NCBI GenBank assembly: GCA_943371425.1
Contig: CALRUR010000003.1
Coordinates: 62,001-126,000 of the forward strand
Length of the DNA: 64,000 nt
Origin: CAJBVG01 sp943371425
GTDB taxonomy: Bacteria > Bacteroidota > Bacteroidia > Sphingobacteriales > Sphingobacteriaceae
Direction: 5' to 3'
The notes beneath the pieces were generated by a model that was given only the letters and a program-made list of their open reading frames with translations, was not told the origin of the DNA and did not search any database. This document shows, in pieces, positions 17,419 to 27,106 of the stretch (the first letter of the stretch is position 1; each line of letters opens with the position of its first letter). Made by a program: the position numbers and the translations under genes.

Positions 17419-19129
17419 AGTTTTGGTTTATTCGAATGTCTTTTATATTTAATTGAATACTTGTTTTTTCTCTCCAAGTATTCTCTTCTATGGTATAACA
17501 AATATCAAACGACTCTGCTTCTTCCATTAATTTTTTATAATGCCCTAATCCAAATGCAATACAATCAAAACTAAAGCTACCATTTTGTACGATGGTAAAT
17601 TTTAAATGATTTGAATTGTTCTTGCCAATTAATTTTGGTTCACTTGCTAAACGAACTTGCTTTGATAAAAATACAGGTCGCATATTGCCCGGTCCGAATG
17701 GAGCAAATTGTTTAAGTATTCTGTAGAACTTAGAATCGAAATCCGATAAAATCATTTCAGATTCTATGTCTATTTCTTGATGTAATGAATCGTCGGCAAT
17801 GGTACTCGAAACTATTTGCTCAAACTTTTCTATAAATGCCGGAATGTTTTCTATTGGCATAGTTAAACCCGCAGCATATTTATGTCCGCCATACTGATCC
17901 AACAAATCGCTACAAGCACTTATGGCTTCATAAATATCAAAGCCATTTACCGACCTCGCTGAACCTGCTGCATGACCGTTAGATTCTGTTAAGATAATGG
18001 TAGGTCTGTAGTATTTATCGATTAACCTTGAGGCAACAATTCCAATTACACCTTTGTGCCACTCTGCGTTATATAAGACAGTAGATTTTCGCTGTTTTGC
18101 ACTTACATCTTCTTCTATTAAAGTAATGGCTTCTAAGGTTATGGTTTGGTCGAACTCTTTACGTTCGTTGTTTTTAATGTTTACTACTTCACACAAATCA
18201 AACGCTTCTTTTTCTGTTTCGGCTATTAATAAACTCACCGCATGTTGCGCATGATCTATTCTGCCTGCTGCATTTATTCTGGGTCCAATAAAAAATACTA
18301 CCTCATTTAAACTAATATCTTTTAAACTACTAATATTAATGAGTGCTTTTAAACCAGGACGAGGGTTGTTATTTAATTGTAATAATCCGAAATGGGAGAG
18401 TACGCGGTTTTCTCCAGTTACTGGTACAATGTCTGAAGCAATACTTACCGCTACTAAATCTAAATACCCAATTATTTTTTCAAATGGAATGTCATTTTTT
18501 TCGCAATAAGCTTGCACTAATTTAAAGCCTATTCCGCAACCCGATAATTCTTTATACGGGTAATCGCAATCTTTTCTTTTTGGGTCGAGTACAGCATATG
18601 CTTCAGGAATTTCATCGCCAGGCAGATGGTGGTCGCCAATAATGAAATCTATGTTGCGCTCTTTTGCATACTCTACATGCTGGTTCGCTTTAATACCACA
18701 ATCAAGGGCAATTATTAAGCTGATGTTTTGTTCTTGCGCATAATCAATACCTGCATAAGAAACACCATAGCCTTCTTTGTATCTATCGGGTATGTAATAC
18801 TCTAATTGATTATATATTGATTTAAAAAATGAGTACACCAATGCAACAGATGTTGTTCCATCCACATCATAATCGCCATAAATTAATATCTTTTCTTGTT
18901 TAGCTATTGCCTGCTCAATTCTTAAAATAGCACGCTCCATGTCTTTCATTAAGAAAGGATCGTGTAAATGTTCTATACGAGGTCTGAAATAGGCCTCAGC
19001 CTCTTCATATGTTGTGATGCCTCTGTTTACGAGTAACTCGGCAATTATGGAAGTGATATTTAACTGATCTGCTAATTGAGATATCACTTTTTCATCCGAC
19101 AATCTATTTTCTACCCACCTTTTTTCCAT
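17405..19129 (-). CDS. recJ: Single-stranded-DNA-specific exonuclease RecJ
   Basis: A 574-residue RecJ, a 5'-3' single-strand DNA exonuclease used in RecF-pathway and mismatch repair. The DHH-family motifs are LIYGDYDVDGTTSVAL, LIIALDCGIK, DFIIGDHHLPGDEIP and GPRINAAGRIDHA. DHHA1 contains DQYGGHKYAAGLTM, and the OB-fold part near the C-terminus holds FAPFGPGNMRPVF. Length is normal. It is the first gene of the leftward recJ-lptB-GH3 operon. The window also carries recF. Confidence 0.96.
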   Translation of the reverse strand: MEKRWVENRLSDEKVISQLADQLNITSIIAELLVNRGITTYEEAEAYFRPRIEHLHDPFLMKDMERAILRIEQAIAKQEKILIYGDYDVDGTTSVALVYSFFKSIYNQLEYYIPDRYKEGYGVSYAGIDYAQEQNISLIIALDCGIKANQHVEYAKERNIDFIIGDHHLPGDEIPEAYAVLDPKRKDCDYPYKELSGCGIGFKLVQAYCEKNDIPFEKIIGYLDLVAVSIASDIVPVTGENRVLSHFGLLQLNNNPRPGLKALINISSLKDISLNEVVFFIGPRINAAGRIDHAQHAVSLLIAETEKEAFDLCEVVNIKNNERKEFDQTITLEAITLIEEDVSAKQRKSTVLYNAEWHKGVIGIVASRLIDKYYRPTIILTESNGHAAGSARSVNGFDIYEAISACSDLLDQYGGHKYAAGLTMPIENIPAFIEKFEQIVSSTIADDSLHQEIDIESEMILSDFDSKFYRILKQFAPFGPGNMRPVFLSKQVRLASEPKLIGKNNSNHLKFTIVQNGSFSFDCIAFGLGHYKKLMEEAESFDICYTIEENTWREKTSIQLNIKDIRINQNYVGA

Positions 19130-19233
19130 ATCTTTGCGACCAATAATTTATCTATAGGTTTTTATGTATTAATGCGAAAGATACAAAAAGCTCAGAAATG
19201 TATTACTCTATATTTACAGAATTTTATTCATAA

Positions 19234-20022
19234 ATGTCAAAAGTTTTTGCCTTAAACGAAGGGTTTTACTCCGTAGACCAATCGAAGCAATTTGTACCCT
19301 TCGACCCTCAAATCCATAACCCTAAAGATAGGCCTGCTTCTTTATTCGTGCACGTACAGCCATTTTTAATAGAATTAAAGAATGATTTAATACTATTGGA
19401 TACCGGTTTAGGCTTTAAAAATGAGCAGAATGAATTGCTCATTCATGAAAACATCCGTAAACAAGGCTACCAAGCCCAAGAGGTAACAAAAGTAATTATG
19501 AGCCATTTGCATTTCGACCATGCAGGCGGCATGATGCAAGAAATTAATGGCAAATGGGAGCCTTCATTTATTAATGCCGATTATTTTATTCAATCAGATG
19601 AGTTAGCCTTTGCTTTGAGCAAAGAATCTAAATCATACAAAAAAGAACCTCTAGAAGCGCTGCGAAGATATGCTGGATTACAATTAATGAGTGGCGACGG
19701 TTGGATAACTCCAAATATATATTTTGAAATTACAGGAGCACATTGCCCGTATCATCAAATTATAAAAATACATGAAGAAGGGCAGCAGTATTTTTATGGT
19801 GGCGATGTAATGCCCGAGGCACACCAAGTACTCCATAAAATTATCGCTAAATATGATTTTGATGGGCGTAAGGCCATGGAATTAAGAGAACAATATGCTA
19901 AACAAGCCATTGCAGAACAATGGAAATGTTTAATGTACCACGATCATAAAAATGGTATTGTAGTGTTTGAAGAATTTGAAAAAGGAATTCGAATTAAAAA
20001 CTCATCATTCTCGATTGAATAA
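19234..20022 (+). CDS. Metallo-beta-lactamase fold hydrolase
   Basis: A 262-residue MBL-fold protein. The metal site HxHxDH reads MSHLHFDHAGG, with further ligands in ITGAHCPYHQI and FYGGDVMPEAHQV and a C-terminal LMYHDH. DTGLGFKN at the front is the usual leading strand. There is no signal peptide. The family includes lactonases and other esterases; the substrate is unknown. Its last 29 bases overlap the convergent response-regulator gene. Confidence 0.88.
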   Translation: MSKVFALNEGFYSVDQSKQFVPFDPQIHNPKDRPASLFVHVQPFLIELKNDLILLDTGLGFKNEQNELLIHENIRKQGYQAQEVTKVIMSHLHFDHAGGMMQEINGKWEPSFINADYFIQSDELAFALSKESKSYKKEPLEALRRYAGLQLMSGDGWITPNIYFEITGAHCPYHQIIKIHEEGQQYFYGGDVMPEAHQVLHKIIAKYDFDGRKAMELREQYAKQAIAEQWKCLMYHDHKNGIVVFEEFEKGIRIKNSSFSIE

Positions 20023-20404
20023 TTTCTTTTAATGTTTCTTTTGATAAGGGTTTAGAGATAAACATTTTTATAGAGGTATAATGTTTAGATTTTTCTATGT
20101 CTTCATTATATACAGAAGAAGATACCATGTATATAGAAGTTTTATGTTGGTATAATTTTTCAATCTTCTCAAATGCATCTAAAAATCCCCAACCATCCAT
20201 TATTGGCATATTAATATCTAAAAATATAAGTTCAGGAATGCTAGCTTCTTCAATAATACATTTGTGTAAATAATCAATTGCCTCCTGTCCGTTCTCTGCA
20301 CTTACAATATTTTCTACTAAGCCAATATTGTTTAATTTATTAATTACTATAAAATTGTTAATACTATCATCGTCTACTAATAGTATTTTTTTTAATTTAT
20401 CCAT
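19994..20404 (-). CDS. Stand-alone response regulator receiver protein
   Basis: A 136-residue receiver domain without an output domain. The acidic pocket is LLVDDDSINN (residues 8-17), the phospho-acceptor is Asp63 in LIFLDINMPIMDGW, the switch Ser/Thr is in MVSSSV and the conserved lysine is Lys118 in FISKPLS. It lies four bases after the THI5-domain kinase gene, so the two should be a pair. With no DNA-binding part, it must act through protein contact or a phosphorelay. It overlaps the MBL-fold gene by 29 bases. Confidence 0.92.
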   Translation of the reverse strand: MDKLKKILLVDDDSINNFIVINKLNNIGLVENIVSAENGQEAIDYLHKCIIEEASIPELIFLDINMPIMDGWGFLDAFEKIEKLYQHKTSIYMVSSSVYNEDIEKSKHYTSIKMFISKPLSKETLKEIIQSRMMSF

Positions 20405-20408
20405 TGTT

Positions 20409-22652
20409 TTAGTTTTTCAATGCAATCGTAAATAAAGCACCTTGCATTGGTTTACTGTACACATCGATCTTGCCGTTTAATGATTCTATTTGTGTTTTAA
20501 TTAAATACAAACCTAAGCCTTTTCCATCAATATGATAATGTAATCGTTCATATAATTTAAAAATTTTATGGCCTAAAGCATGAGAGTCGAATCCAATTCC
20601 ATTATCTCTTACATATATATAAGTGTATTCAGAATCGGTGTGTGTACTTATTTCTATTTTTAATTTCTTTTCTACATTTCTATATTTTATTGAATTAGTA
20701 AGTAAATTTTGTAACACACTTTCTAATATCCCTCTAACATATAAAATTTCATCTTTGCCCTCAAAATTTAATACAATATCAGCATCTACTTTTATAATCT
20801 GACTTTCTAAATTCGAAATCACATGATTACAAACCTCTGAAATTTTTATCATTGTTTTTTGAGCTAATGCTTGCTTTTTAGCAGATACTACTTCTATTAA
20901 ATCGTTTAAGGTATTCTCTAATCGATGTACAGACAGCTGAACTTTATCAATAATAACTTTATTGTTTGCATCGCCAATTGTATTCATGTCTAAAAGCTCT
21001 ATCAAACTTATAATGTTTACAACTGGTGCCCGTAAATTATGTGATGTGATGTAGGCAAATTTTTCTAATTCTCTATTAGAATGTATTAACTCATCACTCA
21101 GTGCTTGTAATTGTATTTCTTTATTTTTTATTTCGTCAATATCAATATGTATTCCTATTAATCGAGTTGCTTTGCCTTCTCTATCTGTTGATACAATTTT
21201 ACTTAAAGATAGAATCCATTTCCAATCGCCATTTTTGGTAAGCAAACGGTGTTCGTAATTATTGTATAAGGATTGCCCATCATGGTGCGATTTAATAGAT
21301 CTATCAATAGCATCGTAATCTTCTGGGTGTACCAATTTTCTCCAACCTTCATAGTTAGGTTCAATTTCATATGGTGTATAGCCAAGCATCTCCGACCATA
21401 TTTCATTTCTGTAAACGGAACCTGTAATTAAATCAGAATCCCAAATACCTAATCGCGCCGCTGAAAGTGCTAACTCTAAACGTTCTTCGCTTTCTCTTGC
21501 TATTTTTTCTGCAATAAGTCTGCTGTTATATTCTGCTTCTAATTTTGAAACTTGGTCGCTAACTTTTTTTCGCAACTGCCTATTCCAAATAAATATGGCT
21601 ATAAAAATAAAGCCACTCAGTATAATGGCTAACCAAATAAACTTATAATATTTATTGACGTTTTCTTGGTTATCTTTTTCATCAAAAATAAAATTACTAA
21701 AATTAGAAAAGTCATCAATCACTTTAAACTCTTTGTAAAGCTTTATCATGTTATTGATGCGCGTTTTGTTGATGTGCCCAATTTCAACTAAATCAGATTT
21801 AACCAACTTTTGCATCATTAAGGCTTCATACACTAAATTTTCTTTTGTAATGCCTCTTTCTTTTACTCCTGGTAATTTTAAAATATAGTCAGCAATTTCA
21901 TCAATATGGGTCATGGCATAATCCCAACCTTTAATGGTTGCTCGTTTTATAGCTAATGCACGTTCAGGATTTTCTTTTATTTCATCTAAATCTGTAAACA
22001 ACATGTCGCCATAAAAATCTACACCATAATCTATGGGTTTAATTGTATGGGTTATATAACCCTTTTTTTGTAATTGATATGGTTCTACAGAAACATAACC
22101 CGTCATTGCATCAGCATAATTATTTGTGATGTCGGCGTTGTTCCAAGTATGTTCTAAAATGGTAATTTTTTTTATGTCGACTTTTGCAGCCGTTAACATG
22201 GCTTTTAATTGTATAAGCCCTTGATCGCTTGAGGCCATTAGTTTTTTACCTTCGAGATCTTTAGCGCTAACAATATTTTTGTCTTTTAAACTGATGATTA
22301 CATAGGGAGAATGTTGAAAAATGGAAGCGAGTAATACTACTGGCAATCCCTGGGCTTTACTTTCAATGAGCTCTGCCGATGATACTCCATAAGTATTCTT
22401 GTTTTTTAATACATATTCGATAGGAGGGTCGGAAGCATTACTTTCATATATTTCTACATTTAAGCCTTCCTCTGCATAAAAACCCTGAATTTTTGCCGCA
22501 TAAAATCCTGCAAACTGAAATTGATGCATCCATTTCAGTTTAATTTTAACGTTAGAATTTGTTGAAATGTTTTTTTGAGCCTCTGTATCTGTAAAAATAA
22601 AGAGTATTAAAAGGGCTAATAGGATAGTTTTTATGCTATTGGGCGATTTCAT
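20409..22652 (-). CDS. Histidine kinase with an N-terminal THI5/NMT1-type ligand-binding domain
   Basis: A 747-residue sensor. After a signal/anchor segment, residues about 35-325 form an NMT1/THI5-like periplasmic binding domain (KLKWMHQFQFAGFYAAKIQG, GVSSAELIESKAQGLPVV). A membrane helix spans about 338-357, a PAS domain follows at about 390-505, and then the kinase: phospho-acceptor His538 in ITSHNLRAPV, N box NLLTNSIKYRN, DNGIGF, and GKGLGLYLIKT. THI5-like domains bind pyrimidine precursors of thiamine or similar small heterocycles in transport proteins, so this kinase may sense such a ligand; that is inference. Its partner receiver follows by four bases. Confidence 0.9.
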   Translation of the reverse strand: MKSPNSIKTILLALLILFIFTDTEAQKNISTNSNVKIKLKWMHQFQFAGFYAAKIQGFYAEEGLNVEIYESNASDPPIEYVLKNKNTYGVSSAELIESKAQGLPVVLLASIFQHSPYVIISLKDKNIVSAKDLEGKKLMASSDQGLIQLKAMLTAAKVDIKKITILEHTWNNADITNNYADAMTGYVSVEPYQLQKKGYITHTIKPIDYGVDFYGDMLFTDLDEIKENPERALAIKRATIKGWDYAMTHIDEIADYILKLPGVKERGITKENLVYEALMMQKLVKSDLVEIGHINKTRINNMIKLYKEFKVIDDFSNFSNFIFDEKDNQENVNKYYKFIWLAIILSGFIFIAIFIWNRQLRKKVSDQVSKLEAEYNSRLIAEKIARESEERLELALSAARLGIWDSDLITGSVYRNEIWSEMLGYTPYEIEPNYEGWRKLVHPEDYDAIDRSIKSHHDGQSLYNNYEHRLLTKNGDWKWILSLSKIVSTDREGKATRLIGIHIDIDEIKNKEIQLQALSDELIHSNRELEKFAYITSHNLRAPVVNIISLIELLDMNTIGDANNKVIIDKVQLSVHRLENTLNDLIEVVSAKKQALAQKTMIKISEVCNHVISNLESQIIKVDADIVLNFEGKDEILYVRGILESVLQNLLTNSIKYRNVEKKLKIEISTHTDSEYTYIYVRDNGIGFDSHALGHKIFKLYERLHYHIDGKGLGLYLIKTQIESLNGKIDVYSKPMQGALFTIALKN

Positions 22653-22690
22653 GGTCCTATAAAGGTAATGAATTATTCCTAGCCTAAAAC

Positions 22691-22722
22691 AAAAAAGGTT
22701 GGCCCAATAAGGCCAACCTTTT
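22691..22722 (-). terminator. Rho-independent terminator after the first YceI gene
   Basis: Arms AAGGTTGGCC (22695-22704) and GGCCAACCTT (22711-22720) form a perfect stem with a six-base loop, followed on the minus strand by a T run. It ends transcription from the YceI gene at 22740-23330 before the kinase gene. Confidence 0.9.
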
Positions 22723-22739
22723 ATATAAGTAATATTATA

Positions 22740-23330
22740 TTACTTCATTGCAACTAAGTTCACTTGTAATTCAAACTCATCATCAATTGCTTTGTCGCCA
22801 ATACCTTCGATAAATGATTTAGAACCGTATTTAATATCAAATTTTGTACGGTCTATTTTAATCGTTGCGATAGCAACAATTACATTTTCTTTTTGACTAA
22901 TTGAAGCAGGGAATGAAATGCTTTGTGTAATACCTTTAATTGATAAATTACCTGTAATAGTTGTTACATCTCCTTTTTTAGCAACATTAGTAATTTCAAA
23001 TTTTGATGTTGGGTTCTTTTCAACACTAAAGAAATCATCAGATTTTAAATGACCTACTAATTTGTCTTTCCACTCACCTTGTAAATCAAGACATTCAATA
23101 GAGGTCATGTTCATTGTAAATGTTCCTCCTGTAATTGTACCATTAGAAACAGATAAAGTGCCAGAAGTTAATGTTACAACACCGTTGTGCTGACCAGTAA
23201 CTTTTTTTGCTAACCATGCAACTTTACTTTTTGATGCTTCTACTTTAAAAGACTCTGCTTTTTTTGGTCCTGCTGCGAACATTGTTCCAGCAAATACGAT
23301 TGCTAATAAGCTTAATGTGATTTTTTTCAT
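22740..23330 (-). CDS. YceI family periplasmic protein
   Basis: A 196-residue YceI-domain protein with a signal peptide (LSLLAIVFAGTMFAAG). The lipocalin-like YceI pattern is KSKVAWLAKKVTGQHNGVVTL, GGTFTMNMTSIECLD, LVGHLKSDDFFSVEKNPTSKFEIT and TGNLSIKGITQSISFP. YceI proteins bind polyprenyl-type lipids or other hydrophobic ligands in the periplasm. A second, more divergent YceI gene lies 105 bases upstream, in the same direction. Confidence 0.93.
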   Translation of the reverse strand: MKKITLSLLAIVFAGTMFAAGPKKAESFKVEASKSKVAWLAKKVTGQHNGVVTLTSGTLSVSNGTITGGTFTMNMTSIECLDLQGEWKDKLVGHLKSDDFFSVEKNPTSKFEITNVAKKGDVTTITGNLSIKGITQSISFPASISQKENVIVAIATIKIDRTKFDIKYGSKSFIEGIGDKAIDDEFELQVNLVAMK

Positions 23331-23435
23331 AATAATTTATAGTTTAACGAATTCAATGTTTAAACATATAAATTATATCTTAGTTTTAAAAATTTTAAAA
23401 TAAAATCTAAATATCTGTAAATCAGTCTAATAATT

Positions 23436-24089
23436 TTAGTTTATTAGTTTGTCTGCCACCACAAATACATCAATAGTGAAACTTTGGTCGATTGCATCTT
23501 CAATTTTGGTGTCTAATTCTTTATCAATTGCACCATCAGACGATACATATTTAATATTATACAGATTTCTATTTACGATAATATTTTTAGAGCTACCTTC
23601 AAAATGCCCGTTATTAAAACCACCTTCCATTAAAAATCGAATAGGGTTTCGTCTACCTTTAATTGTTAAAAATGCATTTACTTCAAAGGTATTATCGCTC
23701 TTTCGAGTAGTACGTGTAATTTCAAGTTTAGAAGTGGGGAATCGTGCAACATCAAAAAAACTTTCGGTATTAAGGATAGTAACTGCTTTCATGTTCACAA
23801 TACCAGGAGGAATGGAACGTATTTGAATGGCCGTCATATCCATATTAATAGTAGCAGATTTTACTTGGTTATTTTCTTCTTGCATTACGCCACTTTTTAT
23901 CAAAAGCTCTCCATTATTACCACCTCTACTTGTTTTTATGTTCCATAAAATTTTCGAGTTTTTTAAATCAATTACATATTCATTTTCGAATAGTACCTTC
24001 TCTGTGTTAGTAGTATTGTATACAGAAATTGCACTAATAGAAATAAATGCCAATGGTAATGCTAACAGAATTATTATTTTTTTCATCAT
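23436..24089 (-). CDS. YceI family protein, divergent paralogue
   Basis: A 217-residue YceI-like protein with a signal peptide (IIILLALPLAFISISAIS). It shares the strand order of its neighbour: NSKILWNIKTSRGGNNGELLI, INMDMTAIQIRSI, ILNTESFFDVARFPTSKLEI, EVNAFLTIKGRRNPIRF. The GHxG-type turn of canonical YceI is replaced by RGGNNGE, so the ligand may differ. The two copies are separated by an AT-rich gap without a clear terminator and could be co-transcribed. Confidence 0.85.
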   Translation of the reverse strand: MMKKIIILLALPLAFISISAISVYNTTNTEKVLFENEYVIDLKNSKILWNIKTSRGGNNGELLIKSGVMQEENNQVKSATINMDMTAIQIRSIPPGIVNMKAVTILNTESFFDVARFPTSKLEITRTTRKSDNTFEVNAFLTIKGRRNPIRFLMEGGFNNGHFEGSSKNIIVNRNLYNIKYVSSDGAIDKELDTKIEDAIDQSFTIDVFVVADKLIN

Positions 24090-24090
24090 A

Positions 24091-24124
24091 CAAAAATAAA
24101 AAAGGCAAACTGTAATAGTTTGCC
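24091..24124 (-). terminator. Rho-independent terminator after gcvP
   Basis: GGCAAACT (24104-24111) pairs with AGTTTGCC (24117-24124) around a five-base loop, followed on the minus strand by a T-rich run. It lies between the gcvP stop and the ATG of the divergent YceI gene. Confidence 0.85.
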
Positions 24125-24148
24125 ATTCAAATATATAAAAAAATATTC

Positions 24149-27022
24149 TTATGCGTTAGTTTCCATGTAACTCTCAATAGGAGGACATGCACAAACTAAG
24201 GTTCTATCGCCATAGGTATCATTTACTCTTGCAACAGAAGGCCAGAATTTATTGTTTTTAACCCAAGTAAGCGGGTATGCAGCCTTTTGGCGTGTGTAAG
24301 AATGTTCCCATTCATTTGCGGTTATAACAGCTGCTGTATGTGGTGCATTTTTTAATACGTTATCTGTTTTATCTGCATTGCCATTTTCTACTTCAGCAAT
24401 TTCATTTCTAATAGAAATCATTGCATCGCAAAATCTATCTAATTCAGATTTAGGTTCGCTTTCTGTAGGCTCAATCATTACAGTCCCAGCCACTGGGAAT
24501 GAAACAGTAGGAGCGTGGAAACCATAATCCATTAATCTTTTAGCAATATCGGTAACTTCGATACCAGCATTTTTAAACATTCGGCAATCTAAAATCATTT
24601 CGTGTGCACAACGTCCGTTAGAGCCAGAGTATAATACTTGGAATGAACTTTCTAAACGTGCTTTAATATAGTTTGCATTTAAAATGGCATATTTAGTTGC
24701 GTTTGTTAATCCTTCACCACCCATCATTGCAATGTATGCATGAGAAATTAACAGGATGCTTGCAGAACCCCAAGGTGCTGCAGATACTGCAGGTATAGCT
24801 TTCTCTCCGCCTGTTTTCACTAGAGTATGTCCTGGTAAAAATGGAGCCAAATGTTTTGCAACTCCAATTGGGCCCATACCTGGTCCACCACCACCGTGTG
24901 GTATACAAAATGTTTTATGTAAATTTAAATGGCAAACATCGGCACCAATTGCAGCCGGACTTGTTAATCCAACTTGTGCATTCATATTAGCACCATCCAT
25001 GTAAACTTGACCTCCGTACTCATGTATCATCGCACAAATTTCTTGTATCGATTCTTCGAATACACCATGTGTAGAAGGGTAGGTTACCATTAAGGCTGCT
25101 AAATCATTTTTATGTTCAATGGCATGTTTACGCAAATCTTCTACATCAATGTTTCCTTTTTCATCACATTTCGTAACAACAATTTTAAAACCAGCCATTG
25201 CAGCACTCGCAGGGTTTGTACCGTGTGCCGACGAAGGAATTAACACTACATTTCTATGTCCTTCACCTTTATCTTTTAAAAATTCACGTATAACCATTAA
25301 GCCTGCATATTCACCTTGTGCTCCAGCATTTGGTTGTAAACTCATGGCATCAAAACCAGTAATTTCGCATAATGCTTTTTCGAGTTCATCAAAAATTTGC
25401 ATATAACCACCCACTTGGTCGCTTGGCGCAAAAGGATGTAGTTTACCAAACTCTGGCCAGGTAACCGGAACCATTTCTGTAGTTGCGTTTAGCTTCATTG
25501 TACAAGAACCTAATGCAATCATAGAATGGCATAACGATAAATCTTTTGCTTCTAATGATTTTATATAACGTAACATTTCATGTTCAGAATGGTACGAGTT
25601 AAATACAGGGTGACTTAATATTGCAGAGTTACGAATGTTATCATTTCCTAATGAATGAGCAACGTTAGCATTTACATTTATTTCTTCATTTGCTTTCGCA
25701 ACAATTCTTGCAAAAATATGGGTGATTTCTTTTACATCTTCTAAGCTTGTAGTTTCATCTAAAGAAATGTATACATTTTCAGCTTCGTATCTAAAATTCA
25801 TTTCATGATCGATCGCATCTTTATGTATAGATGTTAATTTATCACCAGCATGAATTTCAATGGTATCAAAATAATTTTTATTGTTTACAGTATAGCCTAA
25901 TGCTTTTAATGAATTTGCCAATGTAACGGTTAATCCATGTATTTTACCAGCAATCTTTTTCAAACCTTCTGGTCCATGGTAAATAGAATACATAGAAGCC
26001 ATAATTGCTAATAAAGCTTGGGCAGTACAGATGTTTGAAGTAGCTTTATCTCTACGAATATGTTGCTCGCGAGTTTGTAAAGCCATGCGTAAAGCTTGGT
26101 TATTTTGAGCATCAATAGTTACTCCAATAATTCTACCAGGCATCGATCTTTTGTATTCTTCTTTGGTTGCAAAAAATGCAGCATGTGGTCCGCCATAACC
26201 CATTGGTATACCAAATCGTTGTGAAGAGCCTACAACAATATCGGCACCAAACTCTGAGGGTGGAGCCAATAAAACTAAACTCATAATATCTGCTGCAACT
26301 GTTAGTTTAATGGCTAACTCATGGCAAGCTTTACCAAAAGCTCTGTAGTTATAAACTTCGCCATTACCTGCAGGGTATTGTACAATTGCTCCAAAAATAG
26401 AATCGTTTAATTGTACTGTTTCGTGGTTACCAATTAATAATTCAATACCTAGTGGATTCGAGCGTGTTTTTAAAATATCTATTGTTTGTGGTAATACATG
26501 TTCTGAAACGAAAAATACATTTGCTTTATCGTTTTTACGAGTGGAGTATTGCATAAACATGGCCTCTGCTGCTGCAGTACCTTCATCTAATAAGGATGCA
26601 TTCGCAATTTCCATTCCTGTTAAATCCATTACCATAGTTTGGTAGTTTAACAAAGCTTGTAAACGACCTTGTGCAATCTCTGCTTGGTATGGAGTATACT
26701 GAGTGTACCATCCTGGGTTCTCTAATATATTTCTTTGAATTACACCAGGAGTAATGCAATCGAAATATCCTTGGCCAATGTATGAACGAAATACTTTGTT
26801 TTTAGAGGCCGTTATTTTTAACTCTTTTAAATAATCGAATTCAGATTTTGCAGCAGGTAAATTTAGAGGGTTTTTTAGCCTGATTTTTGCCGGAACTGTT
26901 TCTTCAATTAATTGGTCTACACTCTTAACACCAATAGTTTCTAGCATTTTTTGAGTGTCGTTTGCATTAGGTGCAATGTGGCGACCTTCAAATGCTTCTT
27001 TGTAGTTTATATCTAAGTTCAT
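24149..27022 (-). CDS. gcvP: Glycine dehydrogenase (decarboxylating), P-protein
   Basis: A 957-residue full-length P-protein of the glycine cleavage system, which decarboxylates glycine and passes the aminomethyl group to lipoylated GcvH. The N-terminal half includes RHIAPNANDTQKMLETIG and SYIGQGYFDCITPGVIQRNI. The C-terminal half has the PLP-lysine segment CHLNLHKTFCIPHGGGGPGM and SLQPNAGAQGEYAGL. The frame opens 13 codons earlier, but MNLDINYKEAFEGRHIAPN is the family N-terminus, so ATG 27022 is chosen. It is a single-gene unit; gcvT and gcvH are elsewhere, while lipA is in this window. Confidence 0.97.
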   Translation of the reverse strand: MNLDINYKEAFEGRHIAPNANDTQKMLETIGVKSVDQLIEETVPAKIRLKNPLNLPAAKSEFDYLKELKITASKNKVFRSYIGQGYFDCITPGVIQRNILENPGWYTQYTPYQAEIAQGRLQALLNYQTMVMDLTGMEIANASLLDEGTAAAEAMFMQYSTRKNDKANVFFVSEHVLPQTIDILKTRSNPLGIELLIGNHETVQLNDSIFGAIVQYPAGNGEVYNYRAFGKACHELAIKLTVAADIMSLVLLAPPSEFGADIVVGSSQRFGIPMGYGGPHAAFFATKEEYKRSMPGRIIGVTIDAQNNQALRMALQTREQHIRRDKATSNICTAQALLAIMASMYSIYHGPEGLKKIAGKIHGLTVTLANSLKALGYTVNNKNYFDTIEIHAGDKLTSIHKDAIDHEMNFRYEAENVYISLDETTSLEDVKEITHIFARIVAKANEEINVNANVAHSLGNDNIRNSAILSHPVFNSYHSEHEMLRYIKSLEAKDLSLCHSMIALGSCTMKLNATTEMVPVTWPEFGKLHPFAPSDQVGGYMQIFDELEKALCEITGFDAMSLQPNAGAQGEYAGLMVIREFLKDKGEGHRNVVLIPSSAHGTNPASAAMAGFKIVVTKCDEKGNIDVEDLRKHAIEHKNDLAALMVTYPSTHGVFEESIQEICAMIHEYGGQVYMDGANMNAQVGLTSPAAIGADVCHLNLHKTFCIPHGGGGPGMGPIGVAKHLAPFLPGHTLVKTGGEKAIPAVSAAPWGSASILLISHAYIAMMGGEGLTNATKYAILNANYIKARLESSFQVLYSGSNGRCAHEMILDCRMFKNAGIEVTDIAKRLMDYGFHAPTVSFPVAGTVMIEPTESEPKSELDRFCDAMISIRNEIAEVENGNADKTDNVLKNAPHTAAVITANEWEHSYTRQKAAYPLTWVKNNKFWPSVARVNDTYGDRTLVCACPPIESYMETNA

Positions 27023-27106
27023 GTACGTTAAAATGGTGGCGCAAATTAGCGAAAAAAGCACTTATTTCCAACGAGTAATGAGCTCAAAATGCGATTGTGC
27101 AAATGT

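Noticed and set aside
24091..24098. TATTTTTG on the minus strand before the second YceI gene
   Set aside because: It is two bases from the ATG and has no TTG at 17-23 bases; it is the T run of the gcvP terminator.
24756..25406. Two forward frames of 82 and 95 codons
   Set aside because: Both are antisense to gcvP and show no family match.
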